A program made the translations under genes and the position numbers. A DNA stretch of 64,000 nt, taken from NCBI RefSeq assembly GCF_024972775.1, contig NZ_CP092282.1, positions 3,465,001 through 3,529,000 of the forward strand, written 5' to 3'. Numbering within the stretch: position 1 is the first letter of the stretch; each line of letters begins with the position of its first letter. The notes beneath the pieces are model-generated. The model searched no databases. It saw only the letters and a list, made by a program, of their open reading frames with translations, and was not told the DNA's origin. Positions 49,670 to 58,922 of this stretch are shown here, piece after piece. The stretch comes from Dehalobacter sp. DCM. Lineage in GTDB: Bacteria > Bacillota > Desulfitobacteriia > Desulfitobacteriales > Syntrophobotulaceae.

Positions 49670-51895
49670 TTATTCGTCCATACTCATCAGTCTTCTAGTA
49701 AATGTGTTAATACTTTCAAACCGGGTTTGGACGGTTTTTTCTTCACTGCAATAACAGCCGAGATCACTGATCACATAATCAACACTGCCTATACCAATTG
49801 AATCTTCCCTTGGGTTGTAAAATAACAAACTGTCATTAACCTTTCGCATCTCGTCGAACGTTTGAAACCAAATATGATCCCGGGTAGAGATATTTTCCGG
49901 GCGTAAGAAACGATAACCGCTGGTTTCGGCCGGTTGCCGATCTCGGAACGTATCCGGATGGTCGCCGTAGATCCGCATGTCCGGATGAGATTCGTCCTTT
50001 ATCTGCTTCGGATCATCATTTTCCTGATGGCTGCACCCGCTTTTTTCAAACTTATCGCTCGTAACTACCAGGACCACTTCCGGAGATACTTTGTTATTGA
50101 CGTGTTCTTTCAGCTTGATAATGGAATGATGCCCTGCAGAATGCTTGAATTGATCTTTGGTAAACCCGTTGGCACCCATCATAATAAAGTCAATTTCATA
50201 GTGTTCCATTACGTTACCGGCAATGATGTCCGGAATTAAAATGACATCGGTAAAGTCCATTTTTATCAACTCATAGGCCAAAGAAAAACCGTCATGAAAT
50301 AAAACCCCGTTGTTCAGGTTCAATTGCGTCTTGGGTTGCCCATCACAGACAAAAATCCTGAATTGTTCTGAGATTTCTTTTTTCAATTCGGTACTATAGA
50401 TATTGTACCGTTTACGCTGGGTATCCTTACTGAACTGCTGCGTAATCAGACAGTCCCTAAAACCGCATAGTGCCTGTACCACCAGATTGCTGTAACCAAA
50501 CAACAGAATATTGTATTTGAATTGGGAGACGTCCCTTTCTTTCGGGAGAACAAAATCCCAAAAAAACAGTCTGGCGGATTCCCGTATTTCGCTTTTTCTT
50601 TGGAAATGCAGCTGGTAAAGCGTATTAATTTCGGTGATGAAGGTTGATAAGTTGGCTGGCAAATTTTGATCACATAGCAATTCACAGCGATCGATCAAGT
50701 GTTTTAAGCCAATATGACAGGGCCTTTTTTCCAACAAGTTCTGGCGGATTTGGGCAACGAATTTTTTTAGTTCACTCTTGATCTCTTCCTTGGGAATTTT
50801 GGATACTTGGGTGGCTTTGGTGTGCTCTTTGAGGTAATAGCCGGACATATTTGCGATGGACATGAGCACCATTTCAATCAGATTCGAAGCGCTTGGATTG
50901 CGCAAAATATTATAATTGATAACCATGCTGAGCAGATCATTAAGCAGCTGCCGTTCGATGTAGTCCGTCACCCTTTCCGCCTGAATATCCAGATAATACG
51001 CGAGACCGCCTTTGGCCAGGATATGCATCACACTGGCTAATTCGGTGTGAAGATCGTTCATGACATCCTTGATAATAAACTCGATCTTTTCTAAAACCCA
51101 GGTCGGATCATCGACATTCCTTTCTTTGAGCTGTTCCAGCGTTGGGATTCGGAAGCTGACAGTGATTCTGTGTTTTTCTTCATCGATAATGACACCCAGC
51201 ACCAATTTGCTTTTGATCCAATGCATTTTTAATTCCGAAGGGATATCATAGGCCAGACATATTGCGTACCCATAATCGGGCGCCCGTGACGAATCGATAT
51301 GTAAGGCATCGGCCAGCCGCAGAAAGGCCGCCAGTAGCTGGACATGATACGCCTCATAACGGATCGGCAGTGTACGGGCACACTCATTGATATCCTCGCG
51401 TTTGCGGTGATAACGACAGATCTTGCCGATAATCTCCTTATCTTCCGTATGGTTGGTGTTATTTAATTTATGCTCAAGCCCGCACCGGTCATAATACTCG
51501 TAAATGTATTTCTCCGAAGTCAGATGGTGCCGGTCTCGGATTTCTGAATCGGTTAGTTCGATTTGATCTTTATCCGTATTGAATTCGTTGGCCACGGAAC
51601 GCAGCATCCCAATATCATGCAGCCAGGCCGAAGCCAATAAATAGAAACGTTCCTCTTCCTTTAGTTCAGCAAAACGCGGTATCAACTTCATAATCAAACT
51701 CTCAACCGCCCTGCAGTGTTCAGGCCCATGGGTGGTATAAAAAGGCAAAGGCTTTTCGTTGGGAGCATTCCACATTTTCTCAACTCTTTTGCGAATCTTA
51801 GCAAGACAATCCTGATGTTCCTTGCACAGAAAATCTTCTGCGCGCATCTCATGTTCTGAGCCTCCCCACTTATTCCCTCCCGGATAATCTGACAT
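49670..51895 (-). CDS. HD-domain protein fused to an eIF2B-like (ISOCOT) domain
   Basis: A 741-residue fusion. Residues about 20-290: HD hydrolase of the HD-CE/HSP90-associated kind ('YTTHGPEHCRAVESLI', 'SAWLHDIGMLRS', 'HHLTSEKYI', 'RYHRKRED', 'LADALHIDSSRAPDYG'). A helical linker of about 150 residues follows. Residues about 460-630: eIF2B-alpha/MtnA-like core ('YNILLFGYSNLVVQALCGF', 'FRIFVCDGQPKTQ', 'FTDVILIPDIIAGNVMEHYE', 'DFIMMGANGF', 'VLVVTSDKFEK'). I know no named protein with this order. It precedes the core-MetE gene. Possible roles: nucleotide signalling, defence or methylthioribose metabolism; unproven. Confidence 0.7.
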   Translation of the reverse strand: MSDYPGGNKWGGSEHEMRAEDFLCKEHQDCLAKIRKRVEKMWNAPNEKPLPFYTTHGPEHCRAVESLIMKLIPRFAELKEEERFYLLASAWLHDIGMLRSVANEFNTDKDQIELTDSEIRDRHHLTSEKYIYEYYDRCGLEHKLNNTNHTEDKEIIGKICRYHRKREDINECARTLPIRYEAYHVQLLAAFLRLADALHIDSSRAPDYGYAICLAYDIPSELKMHWIKSKLVLGVIIDEEKHRITVSFRIPTLEQLKERNVDDPTWVLEKIEFIIKDVMNDLHTELASVMHILAKGGLAYYLDIQAERVTDYIERQLLNDLLSMVINYNILRNPSASNLIEMVLMSIANMSGYYLKEHTKATQVSKIPKEEIKSELKKFVAQIRQNLLEKRPCHIGLKHLIDRCELLCDQNLPANLSTFITEINTLYQLHFQRKSEIRESARLFFWDFVLPKERDVSQFKYNILLFGYSNLVVQALCGFRDCLITQQFSKDTQRKRYNIYSTELKKEISEQFRIFVCDGQPKTQLNLNNGVLFHDGFSLAYELIKMDFTDVILIPDIIAGNVMEHYEIDFIMMGANGFTKDQFKHSAGHHSIIKLKEHVNNKVSPEVVLVVTSDKFEKSGCSHQENDDPKQIKDESHPDMRIYGDHPDTFRDRQPAETSGYRFLRPENISTRDHIWFQTFDEMRKVNDSLLFYNPREDSIGIGSVDYVISDLGCYCSEEKTVQTRFESINTFTRRLMSMDE

Positions 51896-52110
51896 TTCTG
51901 AACCCTCCCCTCAAAGAATATATACTATTATTCGATTAATTCCTTAATATTCCTTTTTCTAAATTATATGGCGGCCAGAAGGCCGCCATAATTGTTTATG
52001 CAAAATACTTATTTTAAGCAAAGAGCCTGAATCCGATTGTAAGTTAATATATTAATAACGAAGACGAATTCAGTCCGATAAGAAATGATGCAATGGGGAG
52101 GAGCGAAAAC

Positions 52111-52710
52111 ATGACTTATTATCTACCGGATCTGCCGTATCCTGTGAATGCCCTGGAACCTTGGTATGATGCCGAGACGGTCAGAATCCACCATGATTTC
52201 CACCATAAAAGTTATGTAGATGGTTTAAACAAGGCAGAGGAAAAACTGAAAGAAGCTCGGGCAAGCGGTAATTTTGATCTGCTCAAACATTGGGAGCGGG
52301 AACTCGCTTTCCATGGCTCAGGATTCATTTTACATAACCTTTTTTGGACTAATATGTCGCCCCATGGCGGGGGAGAGGCTTTTGGTCCTATCGCCCAACA
52401 TATACCGCTTGATTTTGGATCTTTTGCTGTTTTTAAGAATCAGATGAGTGCAGCAGCGGGATCTGTTGAAGGTTCCGGATGGGCCGTGCTCGTATGGAAT
52501 CCTTTCCTGCGGAAGCTCGAGATCCTTCAGGTAGAAAAACACCAGGACCTCTGTCTCTGGGGATCATTTCCTTTATTAGTGCTTGATGTTTGGGAGCACG
52601 CCTATTATCTGAAGTACCAAAACAGGCGCAAAGAATGGATCAATGCCTGGTGGAATCTGGTGAACTGGAACGATGTGAATTATCACTATCGTTATGCCAT
52701 AAAAGCCTAA
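52111..52710 (+). CDS. Fe/Mn superoxide dismutase
   Basis: A 199-residue SOD. Metal ligands are in 'RIHHDFHHKSYVDGLN' (first His, about 27), 'FILHNLFWTNM' (second His), and 'LLVLDVWEHAYYLKYQ' (Asp and His). 'GSVEGSGWAVLVWNPFLRKL' is the usual 'GSGW' loop. It protects this anaerobe against superoxide and is probably cytoplasmic since no signal peptide is present. ATG 52111 is preceded by GGGGAGGAG; the first six codons of the longer frame are rejected. Metal choice cannot be told. Confidence 0.92.
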   Translation: MTYYLPDLPYPVNALEPWYDAETVRIHHDFHHKSYVDGLNKAEEKLKEARASGNFDLLKHWERELAFHGSGFILHNLFWTNMSPHGGGEAFGPIAQHIPLDFGSFAVFKNQMSAAAGSVEGSGWAVLVWNPFLRKLEILQVEKHQDLCLWGSFPLLVLDVWEHAYYLKYQNRRKEWINAWWNLVNWNDVNYHYRYAIKA

Positions 52711-52750
52711 AGCAAAATGTGTGGATAATCCATTGCTGACTTAAATAATA

Positions 52751-52786
52751 AAAATCAACCGTTCGGTTATTTGAACGGTTGATTTT
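52751..52786 (+). terminator. Strong intrinsic terminator after the SOD gene
   Basis: A 14-bp perfect stem (AAAATCAACCGTTC, 52751-52764, with 52773-52786) around an 8-nt loop, ending in a T-run on the plus strand and, by symmetry, on the minus strand too. It therefore probably serves both the SOD gene and the converging Grd operon. Confidence 0.85.
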
Positions 52787-52822
52787 TGTGTTGGGCGGGT
52801 GGATATCCTGCTTTCTTTATTA

Positions 52823-52884
52823 CAGCAGATCTTCAAATGCGCTGATGAGTCCGCCCAGTCATTTCTCGATTCCTTCTGAAATTA
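52823..52884 (-). pseudogene. Deletion remnant of a CWB2-type gene
   Basis: Bases 52823-52857 are identical over 35 bp to 59870-59904, the 3' coding end of the CWB2 protein gene. A few bases on, 52870-52884 repeat TTCCTTCTGAAATTA from 61465-61479, the region upstream of that same gene. The remnant therefore looks like a second copy of the gene with its inside deleted. It is in the same orientation, just beyond the end of the Grd operon. Confidence 0.65.
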
Positions 52885-52897
52885 CTGGGGAAAAGGG

Positions 52898-54190
52898 TTA
52901 ATACTCGTCACAACTTAGTCTGGAGAAGCCAAACTCATTTGCAGCTGTGAAATATTCCAGACGATCCACGAGCGCAATCTCATCTCTGGCGGGTAAATAA
53001 ATTCCTCCCTGTTCGGGACGAATCCTCAGATATTCACCGCCTACTACCCTCTCCATTGCAGGCAAAGTGATCGGAGGATCCCAACTTCCTAAGCTGACGA
53101 TGGCATTTACTTCCGGCTCACTGTAAAACAATGGGTCGTCAACTCCTTCTGCCCCGCCGTGCTCAAAAGTCATCAATGCGGTCTTGATACCTTTTTCTTC
53201 ACATCTCTTTAGGCTCAGCATGGTCTCGATAAATGCATTACCATCTCCTTCCCAGGTAGCCACGACGCCATCGGCGTTTAACAACTGTGCTGAAGCGGCA
53301 ACGAGATTGGCACAGCGTTTTTTGCCTTCCATTTCCTCGAAACGGCCTCTGAATAATACCACTCCGACAAAGTTAAGGGACTTCCCGTGTCTCTGGTACA
53401 GTTCCCTGATTAATGGATTATTGGTATGAAACCAAGTCGGCGTTTTCACATTGGGGTGGCTCCAGTTACCGTCGACCACAGCGCCATCCAGGATTTCATT
53501 TGGGTGAACGATGACAGGAAGCAACTGATCAAAGCGCATGTTGTAAAAAAAACTGCTTAGGTTAAGTCCCACTGAGTGGACCTGGTAGAGGTAAGCCACT
53601 TTGGGAAGACCTTCCTTCGCGCCTTCCAATGTATAGGACGTGATGCTGTCCGGCACCCCGCCGCGCAGAACTTCGCCCAGATACCGGGCTGCCCGGATTC
53701 CGGCTAATCTGACCGATTGTTCATATTGTACCTCATCCAACCCCGGTTGTAATTTCAGAATACATACCACATTCATCATCGAACTAAAAGGGGTAATAGG
53801 TCCGCCTGGTCCCACCATATCCAGAACACTGTCTCTGACGATGTTTAACCCGCCATGTCTGGTAAGCGGAAATTCACAGGAAGTGAGCACAGCGACTCCT
53901 TCCATCCGGTAAGTCGTCCCCTCACCCAGTTGCCCCACCGGGGAGGCCGTTCCTGCATAAGGCGCTACATTCCCGGCCTTGAACCGCGGCTCAACCGCAT
54001 CGATCACGTGCACAATGCGGGCCTTTTCTCCTGGGAACACGATATCAACATCGGCTTCAGAAAAGGTTTTATCTTCCTGAAGGCAGTCAATCAAAGCTTC
54101 ACGATTGATTTCTAATATCCCGTTGTGTAAGCAGGTCTGACTGCTGAATTTGACTTGTTCAACTCGAAAAGTACCCATTTCTAATCTCAT
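52898..54190 (-). CDS. Grd reductase component B, GrdE/G/I-type subunit, without the processing Cys
   Basis: A 430-residue homologue of the GrdE/GrdG/GrdI proprotein of glycine/sarcosine/betaine reductase component B. 'FPGEKARIVHVIDAVEPRFK' with 'PVGQLGEGTTYRMEGVAVLT', 'GGPITPFSSMMNVV' and 'HTNNPLIRELYQRHG' are family features. In known members a mid-protein Asn-Cys is cleaved to form the substrate-binding pyruvoyl group; here the equivalent 'DGAVVDGNWSHP' has Asn242-Trp243-Ser244. It lies 10 bp after the selenoprotein gene. Substrate unknown. Confidence 0.85.
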   Translation of the reverse strand: MRLEMGTFRVEQVKFSSQTCLHNGILEINREALIDCLQEDKTFSEADVDIVFPGEKARIVHVIDAVEPRFKAGNVAPYAGTASPVGQLGEGTTYRMEGVAVLTSCEFPLTRHGGLNIVRDSVLDMVGPGGPITPFSSMMNVVCILKLQPGLDEVQYEQSVRLAGIRAARYLGEVLRGGVPDSITSYTLEGAKEGLPKVAYLYQVHSVGLNLSSFFYNMRFDQLLPVIVHPNEILDGAVVDGNWSHPNVKTPTWFHTNNPLIRELYQRHGKSLNFVGVVLFRGRFEEMEGKKRCANLVAASAQLLNADGVVATWEGDGNAFIETMLSLKRCEEKGIKTALMTFEHGGAEGVDDPLFYSEPEVNAIVSLGSWDPPITLPAMERVVGGEYLRIRPEQGGIYLPARDEIALVDRLEYFTAANEFGFSRLSCDEY

Positions 54191-54200
54191 AATTTACCCC

Positions 54201-55508
54201 CTAGAGATCGTTTATGACAATTGGTGATGTTCCCAGTTTTTGCTCCAGCGTTTCCAGCGCAGCGGCTAACAACTTGCGGCTGATCTCCTTACCGCCTTGA
54301 GCCGGTAACGCCGGATCGCCGCAAGGATGCGGAATCTTTGTACCTGCCACCACCCGATTGGCTCCCACATTGACGGCCAGGGTGTACATGGCGGTAATCA
54401 CGCATGTCGGAATCCCATTTTTCTCTAATTCTTTGGCGAGCGTTGCACCGCAACGCGTACAGGTCCCTCAGGTCGCAGTCAGGATCACCCCGTCCACGCC
54501 TTCCTGCTGCAACTGCCAAGCCATTTCCTGGCCGGCTTTTTGGCTGACGTTGACCGCCGCACCCACACCGGAAGTTGAATAAAACTTACTGTGCAACTGC
54601 CCGTATACCCCTTCTGCTTCCATTTCCCGCATCAACTCCACCGGCACAAGAACATTGGGGTCTGCGTTCACGTAAGTTGGTGTATACCCTCCGTGGATGG
54701 TCTCGTAGTCCGAGCCGTTCAAAAGCTGTTTTCCGGAAATATCATAGACGCCCCACGTTTCCGCCCCGAAAGAACGAATCCCGTCAGGGTTCCCCCGTGG
54801 CACGAGTCCTCCCGTCGTTACAAGCGCGATTTTGGCTGTTTTGAGGTCAGCAACCGGGGGTGCCGGTTCTGCGCTGTCCATCTCCTGGATCGGGAGTTCG
54901 GTGAGAAAGGGTTGGCCCTTCAGTTTTGCCTCCAACATATCCACCAATCGCTTCGCTGCATCTTCCTGGCGATAGACCAGTTTTCTGAAGCCGCGAGGGA
55001 TATACCCTTCTTCACGGGCAGATCCCAAAGGTGTATCGGACGTCATTTTTTGAACCAATGCCGCCATTTTTTTGAGTGCATCTCTCATCCCGGCTGCTTT
55101 CCCGGTAGTAGGGACAATGTAAACCGAGCGGCGGTACAGTTCCACCATCGGGTTTTCCACGTACATTCCAGTGATCGCAGGTATCCGTAGCTCCCGAGCC
55201 ACTGCCTCGCCTATTGCCCCACATGCCTGACCATATCGGCCTGCGTTGAATGCAGGGCCGGCGATGACCATCTCAATACGATGCTCTTTCGCCTTGGCAA
55301 CCACTTGCTGCAATACTTCCTCTTGATGGCTGTGAAAATAGTTATCCCCGCAAACTGCGACGAGCGTCACCATCAATGATTGATCCAGAAGAGAGCCAAA
55401 ACCGATTGCCGGTCCAATTGGCTCCTCCATAAAAAGCAGAGAGGTGTCCGCTTTTTCTTCGCCGCCGATCCCGGCAAAGAATTGATTCATATAGTAAAGT
55501 ATTCGCAC
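54201..55508 (-). CDS. Selenocysteine-containing Grd component B subunit (GrdB/F/H type)
   Basis: A 435-residue selenoprotein, in-frame TGA at 54468-54470 read as Sec347. The motif across the TGA is 'ILTATUGTCTRCGATLAKEL', the UxxCxxC of GrdB-type subunits; the N-terminus 'MRILYYMNQFFAGIGGEEKA' is equally diagnostic. It binds the substrate's imine and releases a selenoether to GrdA. Start GTG 55508 behind GGAGGAGAC. Without recoding the gene would look like two broken ORFs (54468-55508 and 54201-54401). Glycine, sarcosine or betaine specificity cannot be assigned. Confidence 0.92.
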
Positions 55509-55526
55509 GAACCGTCTCCTCCTATT

Positions 55527-56984
55527 TTAAGCCTTTATTTTTTGAAAATAGGTTTCCTGATATTGCCGGAAATAGCTTTGCTGATTTGCCGGTTTGAGCA
55601 AACTCAGGATGATGGACACCGTGAGTACTACGATCAGGGTACCGGGAAGTTCACCAAGGCCGGTGATATCTACCAAAAAATAATGCCACAGGATATAGAG
55701 GATGGGCCCTGCAATCGTGCAGAAAAAGGCGGCCTCCCGACTGGCCTTATCCCAGAACAATGCCAGGATCATCGGCACGCCAATCACAATGACAAAAGCA
55801 CCAAAACCAAAGGCATTGACAATGGTAATCAGAGGGATCTGTATTTCGCTCAGAATAAATGCGATGATTCCGATCACGGCCGTTGCAATCCGCGCAAAGC
55901 GCAGCTCTTGTCTTTCTGTCAAACTGACTCCTTTAATCCGGCAGAGAACATCGTGCACGATGCTGGATCCGGCTGCCATCAACAAAGCATCCAAGGTCGT
56001 AAAAACAGCCGCGAGTAAACAGAAAATCATCAGCAATCCGACAAATCCAGGCGCTACTTGCGCCAAAAATACAGCGAAGGCTTTATCCGATGTTTCGACG
56101 GCGATGCCCAGCGCCCGTGGAATCAAACCAATCAAGACTGCGGCAAACGTCCAATACAGGGAGATGACGACCCCCATAGGAAAAGCTAATCGTGCGGTTT
56201 TGCCGTCTTTCATCCCATAAAAAGCCGGAATAATATGCGGACTGCTGAATAAGCCGAACATATAGACAAACGCTAAATTAAACCAGAGCGAACGCGGCAT
56301 TTCTCCAAAAAAGGTCGTTAAACTGTAGTTTTTCTGCGCCAATAAAGTATCCAGTCCGGAGATACCACCAACCGCTCTCCAACCAACAATAATAGCCGCT
56401 GTAACAGCAGTAATCATGATCATGCCCTGGACGACATCCAGATAGGCAATCGCCTTACGGCCACCCAACGAAGAAAAAACAACCAGTACCACACTAAATA
56501 TGATCAGCGCCCAAAGGTACGGTATCCCCAGATAGCTCTCCAGGGTTAATGCTACCGATCGTAATTGGACGACAAGCATAGGAATGCTGAAAAGAACAAT
56601 CCAAAATGCGACGATTGGATAAAAGTGTTTGGATCCATACCTTTTCACAAACAATTCCGGTGTCGTAATGGCTTGGATTTTATGGGACACCTCACGAATC
56701 TTTGGCGCAATCAGAAACCAACTGATAAATACGCCCAAAGCTGCTCCAAGCTGCCAAGTAGCGCCGCCCCAGCCATACTTGTAAGCCATACCCGCTCCGC
56801 CGACAAACAAGCCTGCACTGGTAGCTGCAGTTGCAGCCGTGAAAGCCGAGGTGACAGGCCCTAACATCCGGCCGCCAAAAACGTATCCTTCCAGACTTTT
56901 CATACCGCTTCGTCCATAGTAAACCGCCCAGCAGGGCAATACGATAAAAAAGATAAATAAGGCAATGTATTTGCCGATTTCCAT
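55527..56984 (-). CDS. Sodium:solute symporter (SSS family, PanF-like)
   Basis: A 485-residue symporter with about 13 membrane helices. 'GGRMLGPVTSAFTAATAATS' with 'AGLFVGGAGMAYKYGW', 'ITTPELFVKRYGSKHFYPI' and 'FTTLDALLMAAGSSIVHDVL' fit the SSS family; the last contains the Na2-site pattern. It probably imports the substrate of the Grd enzymes (a glycine derivative or other amine), since it is encoded between the micro-subunit and the GrdB-type gene. Start among tandem ATGs at 56984-56989 after GGGGAATTC. Confidence 0.85.
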   Translation of the reverse strand: MEIGKYIALFIFFIVLPCWAVYYGRSGMKSLEGYVFGGRMLGPVTSAFTAATAATSAGLFVGGAGMAYKYGWGGATWQLGAALGVFISWFLIAPKIREVSHKIQAITTPELFVKRYGSKHFYPIVAFWIVLFSIPMLVVQLRSVALTLESYLGIPYLWALIIFSVVLVVFSSLGGRKAIAYLDVVQGMIMITAVTAAIIVGWRAVGGISGLDTLLAQKNYSLTTFFGEMPRSLWFNLAFVYMFGLFSSPHIIPAFYGMKDGKTARLAFPMGVVISLYWTFAAVLIGLIPRALGIAVETSDKAFAVFLAQVAPGFVGLLMIFCLLAAVFTTLDALLMAAGSSIVHDVLCRIKGVSLTERQELRFARIATAVIGIIAFILSEIQIPLITIVNAFGFGAFVIVIGVPMILALFWDKASREAAFFCTIAGPILYILWHYFLVDITGLGELPGTLIVVLTVSIILSLLKPANQQSYFRQYQETYFQKIKA

Positions 56985-57026
56985 CATGAATTCCCCTTTC
57001 ATTCACTCGTTCTAAATGATGCGTTG

Positions 57027-57128
57027 CTAGTCAAACTTTTTAAAGAAGCCCTTGCCGAAGATGGATATGCCTATCGCAGCAAAACAAAAAAACAAGATTG
57101 TTCCAATAAAAATAGTACTCGCATGCAT
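57027..57128 (-). CDS. Symporter small accessory protein (33 aa)
   Basis: A 33-residue single-span membrane peptide ('MHASTIFIGTILFFCFAAIG', basic end 'GKGFFKKFD'). ATG 57128 lies behind AAAGGGGGGATC. Very short membrane proteins encoded just ahead of SSS symporters occur in many bacteria and are thought to be symporter accessory subunits. It is the first gene after the distal cobalamin riboswitch. Confidence 0.7.
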   Translation of the reverse strand: MHASTIFIGTILFFCFAAIGISIFGKGFFKKFD

Positions 57129-57159
57129 GTTGATCCCCCCTTTCAAAATAAATGATAAA

Positions 57160-57191
57160 TAAAAAACCCGCATCTCAAACAGAGTGCGGAT
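57160..57191 (-). terminator. Riboswitch terminator ahead of the symporter genes
   Basis: ATCCGCA and TGCGGGT (57185-57191 and 57166-57172) form a stem with a T6 tail (57160-57165) on the minus strand, 32 bp before the accessory-protein ATG. It is the likely expression platform of the riboswitch at 57243-57397. Confidence 0.8.
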
Positions 57192-57242
57192 TTTTCCATC
57201 ATCCATCACCTAAACCAGCCCGTTCGCGAAGCTGGCATAGAA

Positions 57243-57397
57243 ATTTGCAGGCAGGTCTCCTGGCTTGGATCATTGCGTATTACACCTTCCCCCATCATAA
57301 CCGGAGTGGTATCTGTATACGCTCCTCTTTACAGTGGCGGGTCCGTCCGGGAATCACACCCGGTTCCCTATTCTCCCCAAAAGGGGCACCTGCAAAT
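57243..57397 (-). ncRNA. Cobalamin riboswitch, distal copy (symporter-grdB unit)
   Basis: P1 is TTTGCAG/CTGCAAA (57244-57250 and 57390-57396). On the minus strand the conserved blocks appear in order: GGTGCC-like opening, AATAGGGAACCGGGTG, GATTCCCGGACGGACC, CGCCACTGTAA and the B12 box AAGCCAGGAGACCTGC. It lies between grdC and the symporter accessory gene, so it controls the second half of the Grd module separately. Confidence 0.93.
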
Positions 57398-57471
57398 ATA
57401 CGAAGTTATTTATATTATTCTGAAGTATTCAATCTGTCTTTAATTGTCCTAATATGATTCTTCCTGGCTTT

Positions 57472-58911
57472 TCAAACACCGGAATATTTTGGGTTTCTCT
57501 GGATGAGCAAGGAAAGAGCGTCGTAAAGGCGCGTGAGTTTTCCCAAAAAAAGGCTCCCTTTCCCTATGATCATCACCTGCTTCACGTTGTCCCTCAGTAT
57601 TAGTTCCCGCGCAGGCCCAATGTACGGCACTCCTGAAGGAATGTGCCCCTGACTTGGCGCAAAGCCAGGCACTCCAAAGCGGCGGATCTGTTCCTGAATC
57701 TCGCTACGATCGATCTCTTTATTTAGCACACCCAAGGAAGCGATCATTTTATAGTTCTTTTCAGCAATATCACCACACCCTGTAGGCTCAAGGATTTCTG
57801 GATTCACAAGCTCTGCGGCATAACGATCAATCTCTGATATTTTATAGCCGCCTTTTGTTAAAGGCTCCGCGATAAGGGAACGAAAAACCTGTTGCGGTGA
57901 ATCGCCACAGCCTACATTCATTCTGCCAATTAGATCCGTACGCAAAATCGGATTGAAACCGTCATCCTTACTGATATGAATGGCAAAGGCTCCTAACATA
58001 TCCTCCAGGACAGGCATCCCGTGTTTAAGGTGGATTCCTGCATTGAGGCCAAGCTTCGCACAGCAGCCGCCGCCTACGACAATCACGTTTGCAAAGATCC
58101 CTGACTGTACGAATGCTGCAGCTTGCAGCAAGGCATGCATTGGGGCTGCACAGAATGCACGCGTATCGGCGCCGCTGGCATTTGAACAGGTGCAGGCTTC
58201 GGCAATGGACTTGGCGAAACCACCGCCTCCCTTTTGCCGGATATCTCCACAGGCCTCCTCAGATGCTTCAAAAATATAGTCTACGTCCAGAGGATGAAGG
58301 CCAGTATTGTTGAAGAGGAGCTGCAGCGCTGCCGTTGCTGAAGCCTTGGCAATGAGGTTCTCTGCGATCCGTGAGGCGGCTAGGGCAGGATCCGAAATGC
58401 TTGCCTTCTGGATACACCCGATGGTACTTCCGTCAAAGGTCAATGGCAAGGCTTCCCTTGTTTGAATCGATTCTGCAATCTCTTCATTAGAAAGTGAATC
58501 ATTTTGGGCAGAGGATATCCCTTTGAGCATCGATACAGCAGGATGTGCACGAAGTTTTGGGAAGACGGCCTGTTTAAAACCCGTTTCCAAGCACACAAGG
58601 CCATTGACGTCAACCGCAGCTAGCAATCCCAAAAATTCATCTTCTGGGAAAATTTCGCCGAAGCGCCCGAAACGCTTCGCATCGGGCAAAGCATGATGAT
58701 ACCAGGGACGGGGGATATTCAATAAATCCTTGGGAAAAAGATTCCCAATAAAAGCCTGATTCGGCGGATAACATACAGCCTCTCCAAAACTGCGCAGTTC
58801 ATCCGCGAGCAAATGCGTGGAAACATTACCTTCTGCGCTTGCCTGCTGCAAAAGAAGTCCGGGTGTATGAAATAAGGCATAACTTGCTCCTTTGATGACC
58901 GGAAAGCTCAT
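57472..58911 (-). CDS. grdC: Glycine/sarcosine/betaine reductase component C, beta subunit
   Basis: A 479-residue GrdC. 'FPVIKGASYALFHTPGLLLQ', 'GEAVCYPPNQAFIGNLFPKD' and 'IPRPWYHHALPDAKRFGRFG' (abridged) are typical, and the thiolase/FabH-like part has 'EACTCSNASGADTRAFCAAP' and 'VVGGGCCAKLGLN'. With GrdD it takes the carboxymethyl group from GrdA and yields acetyl phosphate. Eleven bases separate it from grdA. No grdD follows: a cobalamin riboswitch does instead. Confidence 0.9.
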   Translation of the reverse strand: MSFPVIKGASYALFHTPGLLLQQASAEGNVSTHLLADELRSFGEAVCYPPNQAFIGNLFPKDLLNIPRPWYHHALPDAKRFGRFGEIFPEDEFLGLLAAVDVNGLVCLETGFKQAVFPKLRAHPAVSMLKGISSAQNDSLSNEEIAESIQTREALPLTFDGSTIGCIQKASISDPALAASRIAENLIAKASATAALQLLFNNTGLHPLDVDYIFEASEEACGDIRQKGGGGFAKSIAEACTCSNASGADTRAFCAAPMHALLQAAAFVQSGIFANVIVVGGGCCAKLGLNAGIHLKHGMPVLEDMLGAFAIHISKDDGFNPILRTDLIGRMNVGCGDSPQQVFRSLIAEPLTKGGYKISEIDRYAAELVNPEILEPTGCGDIAEKNYKMIASLGVLNKEIDRSEIQEQIRRFGVPGFAPSQGHIPSGVPYIGPARELILRDNVKQVMIIGKGSLFLGKLTRLYDALSLLIQRNPKYSGV

Positions 58912-58922
58912 ACAGTCACTTC

